From: Chaetoceros tenuissimus
Taxonomy: Eukaryota > Bacillariophyta > Thalassiosirophyceae > Chaetocerotales > Chaetocerotaceae
Assembly: GCA_021927905.1 (NCBI GenBank)
Contig: BLLK01000022.1
Location: forward strand, 2,356,001-2,420,000
DNA length: 64,000 bases
Direction of reading: 5' to 3'
Positions 30,396 through 40,635 of this stretch are shown here, one piece after another (position 1 is the first letter of the stretch; every line of letters starts with the position of its first letter). The translations under genes were made by a program, and so were the position numbers. The notes beneath the pieces are model-generated. The model saw nothing but the letters and a program-made list of their open reading frames with translations, did no database searches and was not told where the DNA came from.

Positions 30396-33237
30396 ATGGG
30401 CAAAAAAGAAGATGCTAATAGAGGGTCTTACTCTCGAGTTCCTAATCCAGGAGCTAACATTGGAAGAAGAGTACCCAACATATACAGAGCTAGAGGAGGT
30501 GCTCCGAAAAAGGCTTCCAAAGGCAAACTTTATGGTATTGTGGGAATAGCAGTCGTCATGGTTTTCTTTGCATCTTCTGCATTGTTTGAAGATGAATATG
30601 ATTATCCTGCCCCCTCTCCAAAGGCTCCTACTGCCAGTCCACCAGTTTCTACACCTAGCAATGTCAATGCTGCAAAGAATAGTGTAATTCCTGACCCTAT
30701 ACCAAATGACAATAATGGTGATTATGCAAATGGTGGAAACAATGAAGATTTTATGCAACAGCGTGATAGCGCTAGTGCTGATCAGGATGGTGAACAATAT
30801 TATAAACATGACAATCGTGACGGAGACGGTCCAAATGACGGCGAGGATGAGCCTGCACCAGATGCTGATGGAGAAGATAATGAAACACCAAGTGCCGATG
30901 GAGAAGATAATGATGCTCCAAAGGATGGTGAGGATAAGGATAAGCCTACGCCAAGTGCTGATGGAGAAGATAATGATGCTCCAAAGGATGGTGAAGATAA
31001 GGATAAGCCTACGCCAAGTGCTGATGGAGAAGATAATGATGCTCCAAAGGATGGTGAGGATAAGGATAAGCCTACGCAAAGTGCTGATGGAGAAGATAAT
31101 GATGCTCCAAAGGATGGTGAGGATAAGGATAAGCCTACGCAAAGTGCTGATGGAGAAGATAATGATGCTCCAAAGGATGGTGAAGATAAGGATAAGCCTA
31201 CGCAAAGTGCTGATGGAGAAGATAATGATGCTCCAAAGGATGGTGAAGATAAGGATAACCTACGCCAAGTGCTGATGGAGAAGATAATGATGCTCCAAAG
31301 GATGGTGAGGATAAGGATAAGCCTACGCAAAGTGCTGATGGAGAAGATAATGATGCTCCAAAGGATGGTGAAGATAAGGATAAGCCTACGCAAAGTGCTG
31401 ATGGAGAAGATAATGATGCTCCAAAGGATGGTGAAGATAAACCTACGCCAAGTGCTGATGGAGAAGATAATGATGCTCCAAAGGATGGTGAGGATAAGGA
31501 TAAGCCTACGCCAAGTGCTGATGGAGAAGATAATGATGCTCCAAAGGATGGTGAGGATAAGGATAAGCCTACGCCAAGTGCTGATGGAGAAGATAATGAT
31601 GCTCCAAAGGATGGTGAGGATAAGGATAAGCCTACGCCAAGTGCTGATGGAGAAGATAATGATGCTCCAAAGGATGGTGAGGATAAGGATAAGCCTACGC
31701 CAAGTGCTGATGGAGAAGATAATGATGCTCCAAAGGATGGTGAGGATAAGGATAAGCCTACGCCAAGTGCTGATGGAGAAGATAATGATGCTCCAAAGGA
31801 TGGTGAGATAAGGATAAGCCTACGCCAAGTGCTGATGGAGAAGATAATGATGCTCCAAAGGATGGTGAAGATAAGGATAAGCCTACGCAAAGTGCTGATG
31901 GAGAAGATAATGATGCTCCAAAGGATGGTGAGGATAAGGATAAGCCTACGCAAAGTGCTGATGGAGAAGATAATGATGCTCCAAAGGATGGTGAAGATAA
32001 GGATAAGCCTACGCAAAGTGCTGATGGAGAAGATAATGATGCTCCAAAGGATGGTGAAGATAAACCTACGCCAAGTGCTGATGGAGAAGATAATGATGCT
32101 CCAAAGGATGGTGAGGATAAGGATAAGCCTACGCCAAGTGCTGATGGAGAAGATAATGATGCTCCAAAGGATGGTGAGGATAAGGATAAGCCTACGCCAA
32201 GTGCTGCTGCTGATGGCGAGGATGCAGTTGACGGCGAAGATAAGAAAACAAAAGACGGAGATGCAAGTGCTGATGGAGAGTTGACAAAGCCAGTCAATAA
32301 TACTTCTACTGCTGCTGCTGATGGCGAGGATGCAGTTGACGGCGAAGATAAGAAAACAAAAGACGGAGATGCAAGTGTTGACGGAGAGTTGACAAAGTCA
32401 GCGAATAGCACTGCTACTGCTACTGCTACTACCGATGGCGAGGATGCAGTTGACGGCGAAGATAAGAAAACAAAAGACGGAGATGCAAGTGTTGACGGAG
32501 AGTTGACAAAGTCAGCGAATAGCTCTGCTACTGCTACTGCTACTGCTACTACCGATGGCGAGGATGCAGTTGACGGCGAAGATAAGAAAACAAAAGACGG
32601 AGATGCAAGTGCTGATGGAGAGTTGACAAAGCCAGTCAATAATACTTCTACTGCTACTGTTGATGATGAAAATACAACAGACGGCGAATACAAGGAAGTA
32701 AAGACAGATGGTGAAGAAGCGAAAGGGGGAGATGCAAGTGTTGACGGAGAGTTGACAAAGTCAGCGAATAGCACTACTACTGCTGATGGTGAACATACAG
32801 CAGCTGGTGAAGATGACGATTCGAGAGAAGGCGATGAAGACGCTGATGAAAAGTTAGGAAAGTCAGCTAATAGCACTGCTACTGCGACTGCTGATGGTGA
32901 AGATGCAGCAGACGGTAAAGATGTAGACAAAGAAAAACCAAAGTCATTATCTGACAATGACGCCATCAAATCAGATTTAAAGAATGTTACCAAGGTGACC
33001 ATGGTAAACAATGACAGTGGAAAATTAAAAGTCAAACCATCCAATGCCACTTTACCAGAGCAAAATAACACCCTGATAGACTCAAATGTAACTGATGGGC
33101 TGAACAAAACATCCACAGATGGAGTTCCTCATAATCCTTACAGCAACATTACTGCAACAGATAAGTATTACGAGAAAACTTCAAAAAAATCTAAGAAAAC
33201 TACAGCTGGAGATAAAATTGAAGCCGAAGAACGATAG
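30396..33237 (+). CDS. Type II membrane protein with acidic 20-residue tandem repeats; two single-base frameshifts
   Basis: Starts at ATG 30396 (CCCCATGGGC; MGKKEDANRGS). An in-frame ATG at 30372 is possible. A basic N-terminus precedes one transmembrane segment (LYGIVGIAVVMVFFASSALF). A Pro/Asn-rich stalk leads to about 21 copies of an acidic 20-residue repeat (ADGEDNDAPKDGEDKDKPTP plus S). Three longer units of about 40-45 residues follow (DGEDAVDGEDKKTKDGDAS...ELTKSANS) with N-x-S/T sites, then a Lys/Asn-rich C-terminus with more sequons. The reading frame is lost by one missing G after 31258 and by another near 31807. Each restores perfectly if one base is added, and the third frame runs open to TAG at 33235-33237. 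I read this as one gene with consensus errors or recent mutations. A secretory-pathway or cell-surface acidic protein is inferred. Confidence 0.7.
30891..32205 (+). repeat. 60-bp coding tandem repeat, about 21 copies
   Basis: The word GCTCCAAAGGATGG recurs about 21 times at 60-base spacing. Units vary at two positions: GAG or GAA in the second acidic block, and CCA or CAA before AGT (Pro or Gln). Two units (near 31430 and 32055) lack nine bases (GGATAAG-type loss in frame). The ordered series GAG-Gln, GAA-Gln, short-Pro, Pro, Pro occurs twice (units 7-11 and 17-21), a higher-order duplication. The two frameshifting deletions lie inside this array. Confidence 0.9.
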
Positions 33238-33605
33238 GAAGAATCCAGGTCATCCAAATTTTTTTGATAAACTTATAAAATGAATGTTAACAACAAATAT
33301 TTTTAAAGATTCTGGAGTGGATGTTTGTGTATTGTGAATATTTTAGAACCAAAGTTTCACGGAATGAACTTTAAAATGTTTTGGCGCGAAAAAGGAGACT
33401 TCAAAGTTCCGTGCTTACATCAGCAAATTCGGGAGTTTGAGACGACACCCGGAGGAAGAGACAAATTTCTCGAGTTTGCTCTGTTGGGTCTGGTCTGTGT
33501 GGGCGGCGCTCTCTCTTCAAGGGAGAGGACAGAACGAACCACACTTTCCTATTTGAATAGAAATTGAGACCAATCCTTACCAAATCGAAATCACAATTTG
33601 TAACA
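33238..33605. other. Spacer between two plus-strand genes
   Basis: 3' UTR of the acidic repeat gene and promoter of the DCC gene. An unrelated 80-codon frame at 33325-33567 and its antisense have no features. Confidence 0.45.
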
Positions 33606-34250
33606 ATGAAATCTGCAGTCTTTTTAGTTCTATTGTATGTCAATGCAGTGTGTGCTTTCAGTTTGAAGTCTCTGCCTCGAGGAAGAAGCAGCAGTCATGC
33701 AAGTCTTTCTCAAAATATGCCGAAAGTAGACTCAAGACCGCATAATATACTATTTTCTACATCAGCTGCAGTAGGTGAAGACAAAGACTTTGACTGGAAA
33801 TCATATGCAAAGTCTCTATTTACTGAAGATAAGCGCCCTATAATTTTGTTCGATGGTGTATGCAGTCTTTGTAATGGGGGCGTTAATTTCGCAATTGACC
33901 ATGACTCGGTTGGAAAGTTTCGTTTCGCCTCTCTTCAAAGTAAAGCAGGACAGACACTACTCATGAGATCAGGGAAAAAGCCAAATGATATATCATCAAT
34001 TGTGCTTGTAACTCCAGATAAGGCTTATTTTAAATCTGATGCAGTTTTAAGAATTGCACAGAAACTTGATGGCAACCCATTGCTTCCGGTGGTTGGAACT
34101 ATTGGTCCGTTTGTTCCTGGCTTCATCAGAAATAAGGTCTATGACTTTGTAGCTGACAATAGGTACCGATTTGGAGAAGCTGATCAGTGTAGGATGGACT
34201 TCGATAATGAATTTGGGAGTAGATTTGTGACTGACGATGATGAATTATAA
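33606..34250 (+). CDS. DCC-family (DUF393) thiol-disulfide oxidoreductase-like protein, plastid-type presequence, 214 aa
   Basis: The start is the ATG at 33606 (MKSAVFLVLLYVNAVCAFSLKS), a signal peptide followed by Ala-Phe, fitting the diatom plastid motif. A Ser/Arg-rich transit stretch follows. The catalytic domain begins with RPIILFDGVCSLCNGGVNF, holding the D-G-x-C-x-L-C signature of DUF393/DCC proteins (YuxK type). FRFASLQSKAGQTLL, SSIVLVTPDKAYFKSDAVLRI and NKVYDFVADNRYRFG are also typical. The length of the domain, about 130 residues, is normal. The family is predicted to act in thiol-disulfide exchange; substrates are unknown. It is a single exon, unlike several other plastid proteins here. 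Confidence 0.8.
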   Translation: MKSAVFLVLLYVNAVCAFSLKSLPRGRSSSHASLSQNMPKVDSRPHNILFSTSAAVGEDKDFDWKSYAKSLFTEDKRPIILFDGVCSLCNGGVNFAIDHDSVGKFRFASLQSKAGQTLLMRSGKKPNDISSIVLVTPDKAYFKSDAVLRIAQKLDGNPLLPVVGTIGPFVPGFIRNKVYDFVADNRYRFGEADQCRMDFDNEFGSRFVTDDDEL

Positions 34251-34958
34251 TTGACATTTGTTTTTCATGAACGAGAAAGGTTTTCAGTTTATAGAGTGTA
34301 TATTCACGCTGTATTCAATGCTTCATCACAAATAAACATTTTATTTCTCAGCTCCTTGAAGAGATGAAAATGTACAGATATCGAGTTGCCTTTTACCAAC
34401 TTGAGAAAATATATGAATGGCATCTAAAGTGGATAATACTGACTCTAGTTAGGGAAAACATGTCGAGTTGTAGATATATCATAAAAATATAAAATATGAA
34501 TTAGAAGTAAAACCTTTCTGAGATGGTAAATCGAAACAATTATAATGGTAGGATAAATGTTACACTGTTATAATGCACAGAGAAAGGATAAAGCAAGCGA
34601 TAGCGACGAAGTGTAATTTTGGGTAAATATCTTTAGTTGCATTCTTGCCATTCAAAGTAGGAGCGCAACAGCACAAGTACGAAAGTACTTGATACAATGA
34701 AAGGAGGAATACACTTTAATTATTGTAATATTGTGTAAATTTTAAAACTATATTCTCTTTTTCGCATATGTAACTTCACAGTTGACAGACTGTTCACTAC
34801 TAAAAGCACATCATAAAATAAAGAAGTCTTTTTGGAAGTATACTTCTCCGTTGTTTTCTTAAGATGGATTACATGTCCAAATGATCTCTATTGAATTTAT
34901 AGTTTCAGTACCACTTTAGGTACTCAAGTTTCCAGTCAAGAGTAAATCTACAGAAGAT
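34251..34958. other. Convergent 3' spacer, about 0.7 kb
   Basis: AT-rich sequence between the DCC gene and the kinase gene. No frame, RNA or repeat is recognised. Confidence 0.45.
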
Positions 34959-36586
34959 TTATCTTCCATTAGAGTTGTTAGTTCTAAACATGTACCCCAA
35001 AGATGTAAGCTTGTTTGTGGCCATGAGCTATTGAGAAGAAAAGAGATTAGGAAACGAACAACAATAAAAAGAAACATGATACAACAATCTCCGACAACAC
35101 TTACTGTCAAAACTGCCTGTCGGACCTTTCTCTTCGCATTGTATCTTCTAAATTGTTCAAGATTCACTCCAAGATCCTTTCCATCGAGCATCTCATCGCT
35201 TCCTGTAATCCATGGATTTTCCAAAGCCTTCTCAGCAGACATACGTCTGTCTGGGTCAACAGTCAACAAACCAGCAATGAGGTCCTTCGCCTCCTTAGAG
35301 ATTTGTCCCCAATATTCGACATGGAACTCATATTGACCTCTCTTGATCTTCTTGAACAATTCTCTTTGATTCTGCTCAATGAAAGGCGGATATCCTCCAA
35401 GAAGAATGTAAGTGATGACTCCCAAACTCCACATATCAGCCTTGACTCCGTATGGTACGCCATGAAGAATTTCAGGAGCAACATAACCTGGAGTACCACA
35501 CTGAGTAAGCAAACACTTGCTACTAGAAACCTTCTTCGCGAAACCAAAATCAGCAATCTTGATGTTCTTATCGTCGTTTCTAGACATGAGCAAAAGATTC
35601 TCTGGCTTCAAGTCGCGATGAGCGATAGCGTGACTATGGCAGTATCCCAAAGCATCAAAAAGGATCTTGCACACATCTCTAGCTTCCTTTTCAGTGTAGA
35701 AAGTTTTTGTGACAATTCTATCGAACAGCTCTCCTCCAAGCATGAGTTCAGTAACGAGATAGTAATATGATGGCTCATCGAATACGTCATATAGATTGAT
35801 AATGTGATTGTGCTTCATTTTTTTGAGGATCCCGATCTCGTCGTGAAGAGCAATTTCATCTTCCTTGGTGAGCTTTGCTTTTGTTACAATTTTTGCGGCG
35901 TAGTTACTTCTCTTGCTGCGGGAAGTGACTTCCTTTACAACAGAGAAAGCTCCTTCTCCTAGCTATGAATTGAAAGAAAGGTTGCAAAGCATTAGAAAAA
36001 TGACTTTCCAGGGAGATGAGGGAAGAACCTAGGTTGTCACTTACCGTTCTGCCTACGCTGTAGTTATCCTTGAAACTTCCACCACCAGCTGGTGCCTTCT
36101 TCTGTTTATTACGTCCAAAAAAGCGATTCATGAGTATAATATATATATAACAAATGTGAATTAGCTCAATAGATTCAGTTTATTCTTTGCTACAGAATTC
36201 AGTATCTAGTGTGCAGTACTTCTTTGTGTTGATGTGTTTTGGCTACCACGATTTAGAATCTGAATCTCGGAACGGGGAACCCTCCTCTACAACAGAAAAT
36301 GAGAGAACCCTTGTTCCGTTGAGTACGAAAATTCTATCTACGTGGAAAGCGAACTTTGAAGGTCGACACTATCATTTACAGCCTATTAGCTAATGCGACT
36401 ATTGGCCGTTGTTTGGCAATACACAAGTCTCTACTGTGCCAACAACGAACTAGCTGCAAAATAGGTATTTATTTCTGTGTGAATAAATCTTACCTGATTT
36501 GAAGAAGCGCCCTTTGATGCCGCACCTGCATTACTTTTTTGAGATTTCGATGGAGTTGTTGCTTGCGTTGAAAGTCCACACCCCAT
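34959..36586 (-). CDS. Calcium/calmodulin-dependent-type protein kinase with MGC acylation-type N-terminus, 358 aa, four exons
   Basis: Exons 36586-36494, 36101-36045, 35962-35105 and 35027-34959; introns of 392, 82 and 77 nt, all phase 0. Exon 1 encodes MGCGLSTQATTPSKSQ, a myristoylation/palmitoylation-type N-terminus, and has a strong GTAAGA donor. The kinase domain has LGEGAFSVVKE (glycine loop), YAAKIV (Lys), HRDLKPEN, IADFGFAKK, CGTPGYVAPEI, DMWSLGVITYILL and DPDRRMSAEKAL. After it comes FRRYNAKRKVRQAVLT, the start of a CaMK-type regulatory helix, then a short tail (LMATNKLTSLGYMFRTNN). Without the last intron the frame would read into an implausible hydrophobic tail. A start at 36131 (MNRFFGRNKQ) is possible for a second isoform. 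The full calmodulin-binding segment is short. It acts as a Ser/Thr kinase, probably at membranes. Confidence 0.8.
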
Positions 36587-37080
36587 TTTAAATATTTTCT
36601 ATTTGTATACAGTACTTGTGCACAACTATGATAGTGTGTGCACACAAGCAATAGGTAAGGAAGGGGGCGGACAGAGTAGGGGCGCTCTCAAGTAGTACGT
36701 ACGTACTTACAAAATAAAGGGCGGGAAACACACCAATTTTAGTGCTGGTGGGTCTTGGAAAGCATGAACACACATTCAAATTTCATGAAGCGAAAGTAAT
36801 AGCTTCTTCTTCGTAGCAGGGCTGCATTCTCTCTTTATCTATCTATCACTTATCTTTGAAATAGAAGCCTTTACACTACACCATTGTATATTATCTCATT
36901 ATCGTATATCAAATCATAGCATATTTATCACACGCGCTGCTGCTATCACCACAAATTTCATTCTACAAGCAACATAGGCTAAATACCTCCAAAAACTGAA
37001 AGTCCTCAACTGAAACAATTTTTCGGAGTCGAACACGAAACCACATACAACTCTCATCATCAACAAAAGTAAAATATAGA
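36587..37080. other. Divergent spacer
   Basis: Head-to-head promoter region between the kinase and the 37081 gene. No element is identified. Confidence 0.45.
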
Positions 37081-37659
37081 ATGGCAAGTTTCAAAAAGAG
37101 TCAGGCACAAAAGCTTCAAACACCTAATGTAGGAGATAAGAAGAAACGATCGTGGTTTGGCAAGCGAAGGAATAAAAATGACATAAGTCAAGAGCAAAGC
37201 TCTATGGGTCTCAATGCAGATTCAAATGATTTAAGCATCAAAGTCTCTGCTGATTCAATGGTCGACCGTGATCCATCTCCATCCAATGTCATTGATTTTG
37301 TCTCTCATGTAGAATCTGAAAATCTCAAAGTTTTGGAGGCAGAGCAAAGCATTCAGCGACAGATTTATGAAGCTACAAAGAAAAAAGATGTACGGTTGCA
37401 AAATTCTGGGGGAGTACTGTTATTTGATGGTATGCAAGAACATGATGTGGATGAATATACAAAGAGGGAAGTGTATGCTACCCAAGGAATTAAAACTGAC
37501 TTTTTGAATGTACCCACTCAATACGATCCTGTGAAGAGCGGTTTCATGGCCAAGAATAAAAAGAAATACTATGATTCAGATGATGATGAACAGGAAGTTA
37601 CACAAACGAACGAAGTTGCACCAAGCACTGGATTCATGTGCTGTATGTTTGGATCATGA
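37081..37659 (+). CDS. Hypothetical protein, 192 aa, Cys-containing C-terminus
   Basis: Single exon. The N-terminus is basic (MASFKKSQAQKL, GDKKKRSWFGKRRNKN). A probable helix follows (VIDFVSHVESENLKVLEAEQSIQRQIYEATKKKDVRL). A conserved-looking stretch reads GGVLLFDGMQEHDVDEYTKREVYATQG. A Lys-rich and acidic segment (KNKKKYYDSDDDEQEV) leads to the end, TGFMCCMFGS. The paired Cys near the C-terminus could be S-acylated, which is inference. No family is recognised. Confidence 0.6.
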   Translation: MASFKKSQAQKLQTPNVGDKKKRSWFGKRRNKNDISQEQSSMGLNADSNDLSIKVSADSMVDRDPSPSNVIDFVSHVESENLKVLEAEQSIQRQIYEATKKKDVRLQNSGGVLLFDGMQEHDVDEYTKREVYATQGIKTDFLNVPTQYDPVKSGFMAKNKKKYYDSDDDEQEVTQTNEVAPSTGFMCCMFGS

Positions 37660-37930
37660 GAAACTGAAAATACCTTGACCTATGCGGAGATTGCTGGATT
37701 GATTTATAAGAATAGTAACGAGCAACTTCGTATCTGCTTTTAAAATGAAATATTCATATTTTTAGTTTTACAATATTTTACTTTCGCAATCCATATATTT
37801 GAAAACTATGCCCCTCACAAATATATATTTAATCTTTTACATGCATGAAGTCCACATCATGTTACTTTCTCATTGAAGTGTTTACTGGTGTATATTTCCT
37901 ATTCCATCGACAACCATACCTTCGTATCTC

Positions 37931-38518
37931 TCAATCTTTTTTTGAGGTTGCTTCATCAAATGCAACATCTCTTCCAGATAACCTCCAATGGTAGTGACTT
38001 ATCATATTTCGTAACACAAAAACTTTCTTCTCTAATTTCTTTTGATCTCCGACTAACAAAACGTGGCCAGATATCTCATCAAACACAACCTTTACTGCGA
38101 GTTTCTTTTCATATTTCAACAAGTCATTCATGCCTCTACCTTCAGAATCTTCATCGGGTATGGAATCTTGAAGCTCTGTCGCGTTCATATTGCCAAGATC
38201 TTCTACATTCACCTTTTTCAGAGCCGACCACACTCCTTTTTCAAAAGATTCTGGATCGAAAGATGATTCTTCTTGACATTTTTTCTCTGCATTATTGTCA
38301 ATCCCAGTATTGATTTCATACTTCAATTCAATCAGTCCTCTAGATGGCGATGTAAGTACCGCATTTATCTTTGCCTTTTTCAGTTTTAAAGGAAAGTAAT
38401 GAGCCATCAACCATTCTACCTTTCCAACAGCTTGTAGAGGAGCGCTCTCTTTTTGCTTGGCAGTTTTTGCCTCATTCTCTAAAGGGCTCAAAAGATCTAT
38501 TCTGACAGTTTCACTCAT
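37931..38518 (-). CDS. Hypothetical protein, 195 aa
   Basis: Single exon from ATG 38518 (MSETVRIDLLSPLENEAK). No signal peptide or membrane span. The fold looks mixed alpha/beta: AVGKVEWLMAHYFPLKLKKAKINAVL, GLIELKYEIN, AVKVVFDEISGHVLLVGDQKKLEKKVFVLRNMISHYHWRLSG. Acidic residues fill the middle. The C-terminus is Lys-rich. Not recognised. The alternating strand and helix pattern hints at a small RNA- or protein-binding domain, without evidence for either. Confidence 0.5.
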   Translation of the reverse strand: MSETVRIDLLSPLENEAKTAKQKESAPLQAVGKVEWLMAHYFPLKLKKAKINAVLTSPSRGLIELKYEINTGIDNNAEKKCQEESSFDPESFEKGVWSALKKVNVEDLGNMNATELQDSIPDEDSEGRGMNDLLKYEKKLAVKVVFDEISGHVLLVGDQKKLEKKVFVLRNMISHYHWRLSGRDVAFDEATSKKD

Positions 38519-38884
38519 ACCTCTGGGTTAACTATATGAAGTCTATCACCGCCTTTTCTTTATATTTGTTGTTTGTTAAACATTCAAAAGAAATATCCAT
38601 ATTGAAATCTTTTCATCTTTCCCCGATCCATTGCATTAACTAAAAAATGAGAGTTGTCAAAAAAGGCCTTTTCAGAGGGTCATTGGAAAAATAACATAGT
38701 TTGAGAACATGCTGAACACTCATGCAATCTCTACTCATCTATCATATTCATGTACACCCAACATATCCAATTTGATTTAATGCTATCAATAAAACAAGCT
38801 CTCTTTCAGCAAAAGAAAAATAAATAGCGGTATAATTCTTGCTACTAGGTTTTTATATCTTTTAGTCGTATCATAATTCCAAAC
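38519..38884. other. Divergent spacer
   Basis: AT-rich head-to-head region between the 37931 gene and the INO80C-like gene. Nothing recognised. Confidence 0.45.
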
Positions 38885-39601
38885 ATGTCGAAACGAAAAG
38901 CATGGAATGAAGCGATGAGGACGGCAGCTGGAGGCAATCTTCAAATACCAGGTCTAGCCCCTCAACCCAATAGAGCAACGAGAAATAAAAGGCGTGAGAA
39001 GGCTCGAAAAGCAATCAACATTGGGACGTCGTCATCAGCGGATATCGTTGCTTATAGGATTGATGGCTTAGAAGAGGCCGGAGCAAACGTTGAAGATGAA
39101 GATATCGAAGAAGAATTTGATGAGTTGGAAGAAATGGAAAAAGGCAGAAAGCGTAGACGCAAATCAGCAGGCACTGGTAGAGGTAAAACGAAAGCAGGCG
39201 CTATTGACAAAAGATTCAAACCAAGATCTCTGGCGTCAATCTTGATTGAGGAGAGCGGAAGAAGTGATTCTGTAGTTCAGGATTATCTTGATGCTGAAGC
39301 AAGACCAGTGAAGGGGAAATCCTTGGGAAATTATCCAGCACGAAAATTTTGTCCTGTTACTGGATTAGTAGGTGAGTTGAAAAACTACTGTCTTTATATC
39401 TGAAATCATTCTTCATTTTTCCCATTACTCATGTTTTATTTTCAAAAAGGTTTATACACCGACCCAAAGAGTCAAATTTGTTATGCAAACTTGGATGCTC
39501 TTGAGCAATTACGAGAAAGGCCGCCACCATGGTTATCAAGTTTTGGAGGAGGATCAGCAGCGTATCATGATACATTGAAGAGTCTACGTAATGAAGAATG
39601 A
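38885..39601 (+). CDS. INO80 complex subunit Ies6/INO80C-like protein (YL1 C-terminal domain), 212 aa, two exons
   Basis: Exon 1 is 38885-39371 and exon 2 is 39450-39601, with a 78-nt phase-1 intron (GTGAGT...AAAAAG). The N-terminal half is basic and acidic, nuclear in style (RATRNKRREKARKAIN, EEEFDELEEMEKGRKRRRKS). The conserved part reads FKPRSLASILIEE, YLDAEARP, YPARKFCPVTGLVG, then across the junction LYTDPKSQICYANLDALEQLRE. That is the YL1_C domain shared by Ies6/INO80C and Vps72/Swc2. The short length and the preceding K-x-R-S-L/I-L motif favour Ies6/INO80C, a chromatin-remodelling subunit. Vps72 would carry a larger histone-binding N-terminus. Confidence 0.7.
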
Positions 39602-39945
39602 TTTAGAAAAGAGGGGAAACGAATGAAGCATATGAAGGGGATAGAGTAGATCTCGTGATAATAATTGCCAGTCTTATATGATAATTTCTTGATTCGAGAA
39701 TCATTGATTCTATAAAGGGTTCTTCTAGTAATTGAGGTTTATAGATAAATTAACTAAAAGAAAAGATTTGCTGGCTACTTGTACAAATGTACATCCAAAC
39801 GCGACAAACTCAGCTTGTTTCATAGGTCACTGATGTTTGAATTATTCATGAGTAGCAGTAAAATCTGCCAACGCATTAGACAGATTTGTCTGCTAGTGTA
39901 GAGGGGTTCTAATATAAATAAATTTGTTTGTTCTAGTCGAAAAAA
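39602..39945. other. Convergent 3' spacer
   Basis: Between the 3' ends of the INO80C-like and light-harvesting genes. No feature is seen. Confidence 0.45.
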
Positions 39946-40635
39946 TTACCATGGAAGTGGAATTGGTACGGATCCTGGGATAGTCTCAGCAGCAACCCAA
40001 GCACTGATAGCGAACATAGCAGCACGTCCGTTCTGGAGCTCAGAAAGACGACGGCGGTCGGTAACCTTAACATTCAATGGATTCCATCCAAGGTCTCCAG
40101 TAAGTCCACCAGGTTGAAGTCCTGGAGCAACAGTCTCATCGTATGCAAGCTTTCCGTCCTTGTGGGTAAGCTCATAAATCTCAACAAGAGCAATAGCAGC
40201 GAACATTTGTGCCATACCCTCAGCTGGAACATGCTTGATAGCCTCAACAGGGGACATAGCAGCAAGGTCTGCGAACTTTACATTGTTGGTGATGGAAAGG
40301 TACTCGTGTGGGGAGATGTTATTAAGAGTCAATCCAAGCTTGTGGAAAGCAAATCCGGTAACAGCAAGCATAGCGGAACGTCCGTGCTTAAGCTCAGCAG
40401 CACGAAGGAAAGTTCCGGTAGCCTCGGATCCGTATTCAGTGGTGAGCTTATCCCAGTAGTTCTCTCCAATGAAAACTGGTTCTCCTCCAAGTGGTGTAGC
40501 TCCGAAACATGGAACCTTCTCCTTTACTTCAAGAAGTTCTCCCTCTGCATTAAGAGCAGTGGAGGTCTGTGCAACCTTGGAAGGAGCAAAAGCAGCAGCA
40601 GAGGTAAGGAGAGTTGCAAGAATTGAAAGCTTCAT
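39946..40635 (-). CDS. Fucoxanthin chlorophyll a/c-binding light-harvesting protein, 229 aa
   Basis: Single exon. The presequence MKLSILATLLTSAAAFAPSK has the diatom AAAFAP signal-transit junction, directing the protein through the ER membrane into the plastid. Helix A carries the chlorophyll-binding ExxHxR motif (AELKHGRSAML, about residues 80-90). The middle helix is near 141-157 (MAQMFAAIALVEIYEL). Helix C has ELQNGRAAMF at about 199-208. The C-terminus is GSVPIPLPW. The length is normal for FCPs. It binds chlorophyll a, c and fucoxanthin in thylakoid antennae. Codon use is strongly biased and GC-richer than the surroundings, consistent with very high expression. I cannot place it within the Lhcf/Lhcr/Lhcx classes with certainty; the typical Lhcx features are not obvious. 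Confidence 0.93.
   Translation of the reverse strand: MKLSILATLLTSAAAFAPSKVAQTSTALNAEGELLEVKEKVPCFGATPLGGEPVFIGENYWDKLTTEYGSEATGTFLRAAELKHGRSAMLAVTGFAFHKLGLTLNNISPHEYLSITNNVKFADLAAMSPVEAIKHVPAEGMAQMFAAIALVEIYELTHKDGKLAYDETVAPGLQPGGLTGDLGWNPLNVKVTDRRRLSELQNGRAAMFAISAWVAAETIPGSVPIPLPW

Noticed and set aside
30237-33116. Long minus-strand open frames (272-452 codons) rich in LSLSSPSFGASLSSPSA across the acidic repeat gene
   Set aside because: They are the antisense reading of a 60-bp repeat. A unit divisible by three without stops keeps several frames open. There is no independent start or domain, and plus-strand coding has a signal-anchor and sequons.
36045-36131. MNRFFGRNKQ as the only N-terminus of the CaMK-like kinase
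   Set aside because: An upstream exon with an acylation motif and a strong donor joins in phase inside this frame. I kept the short form only as a possible second isoform.
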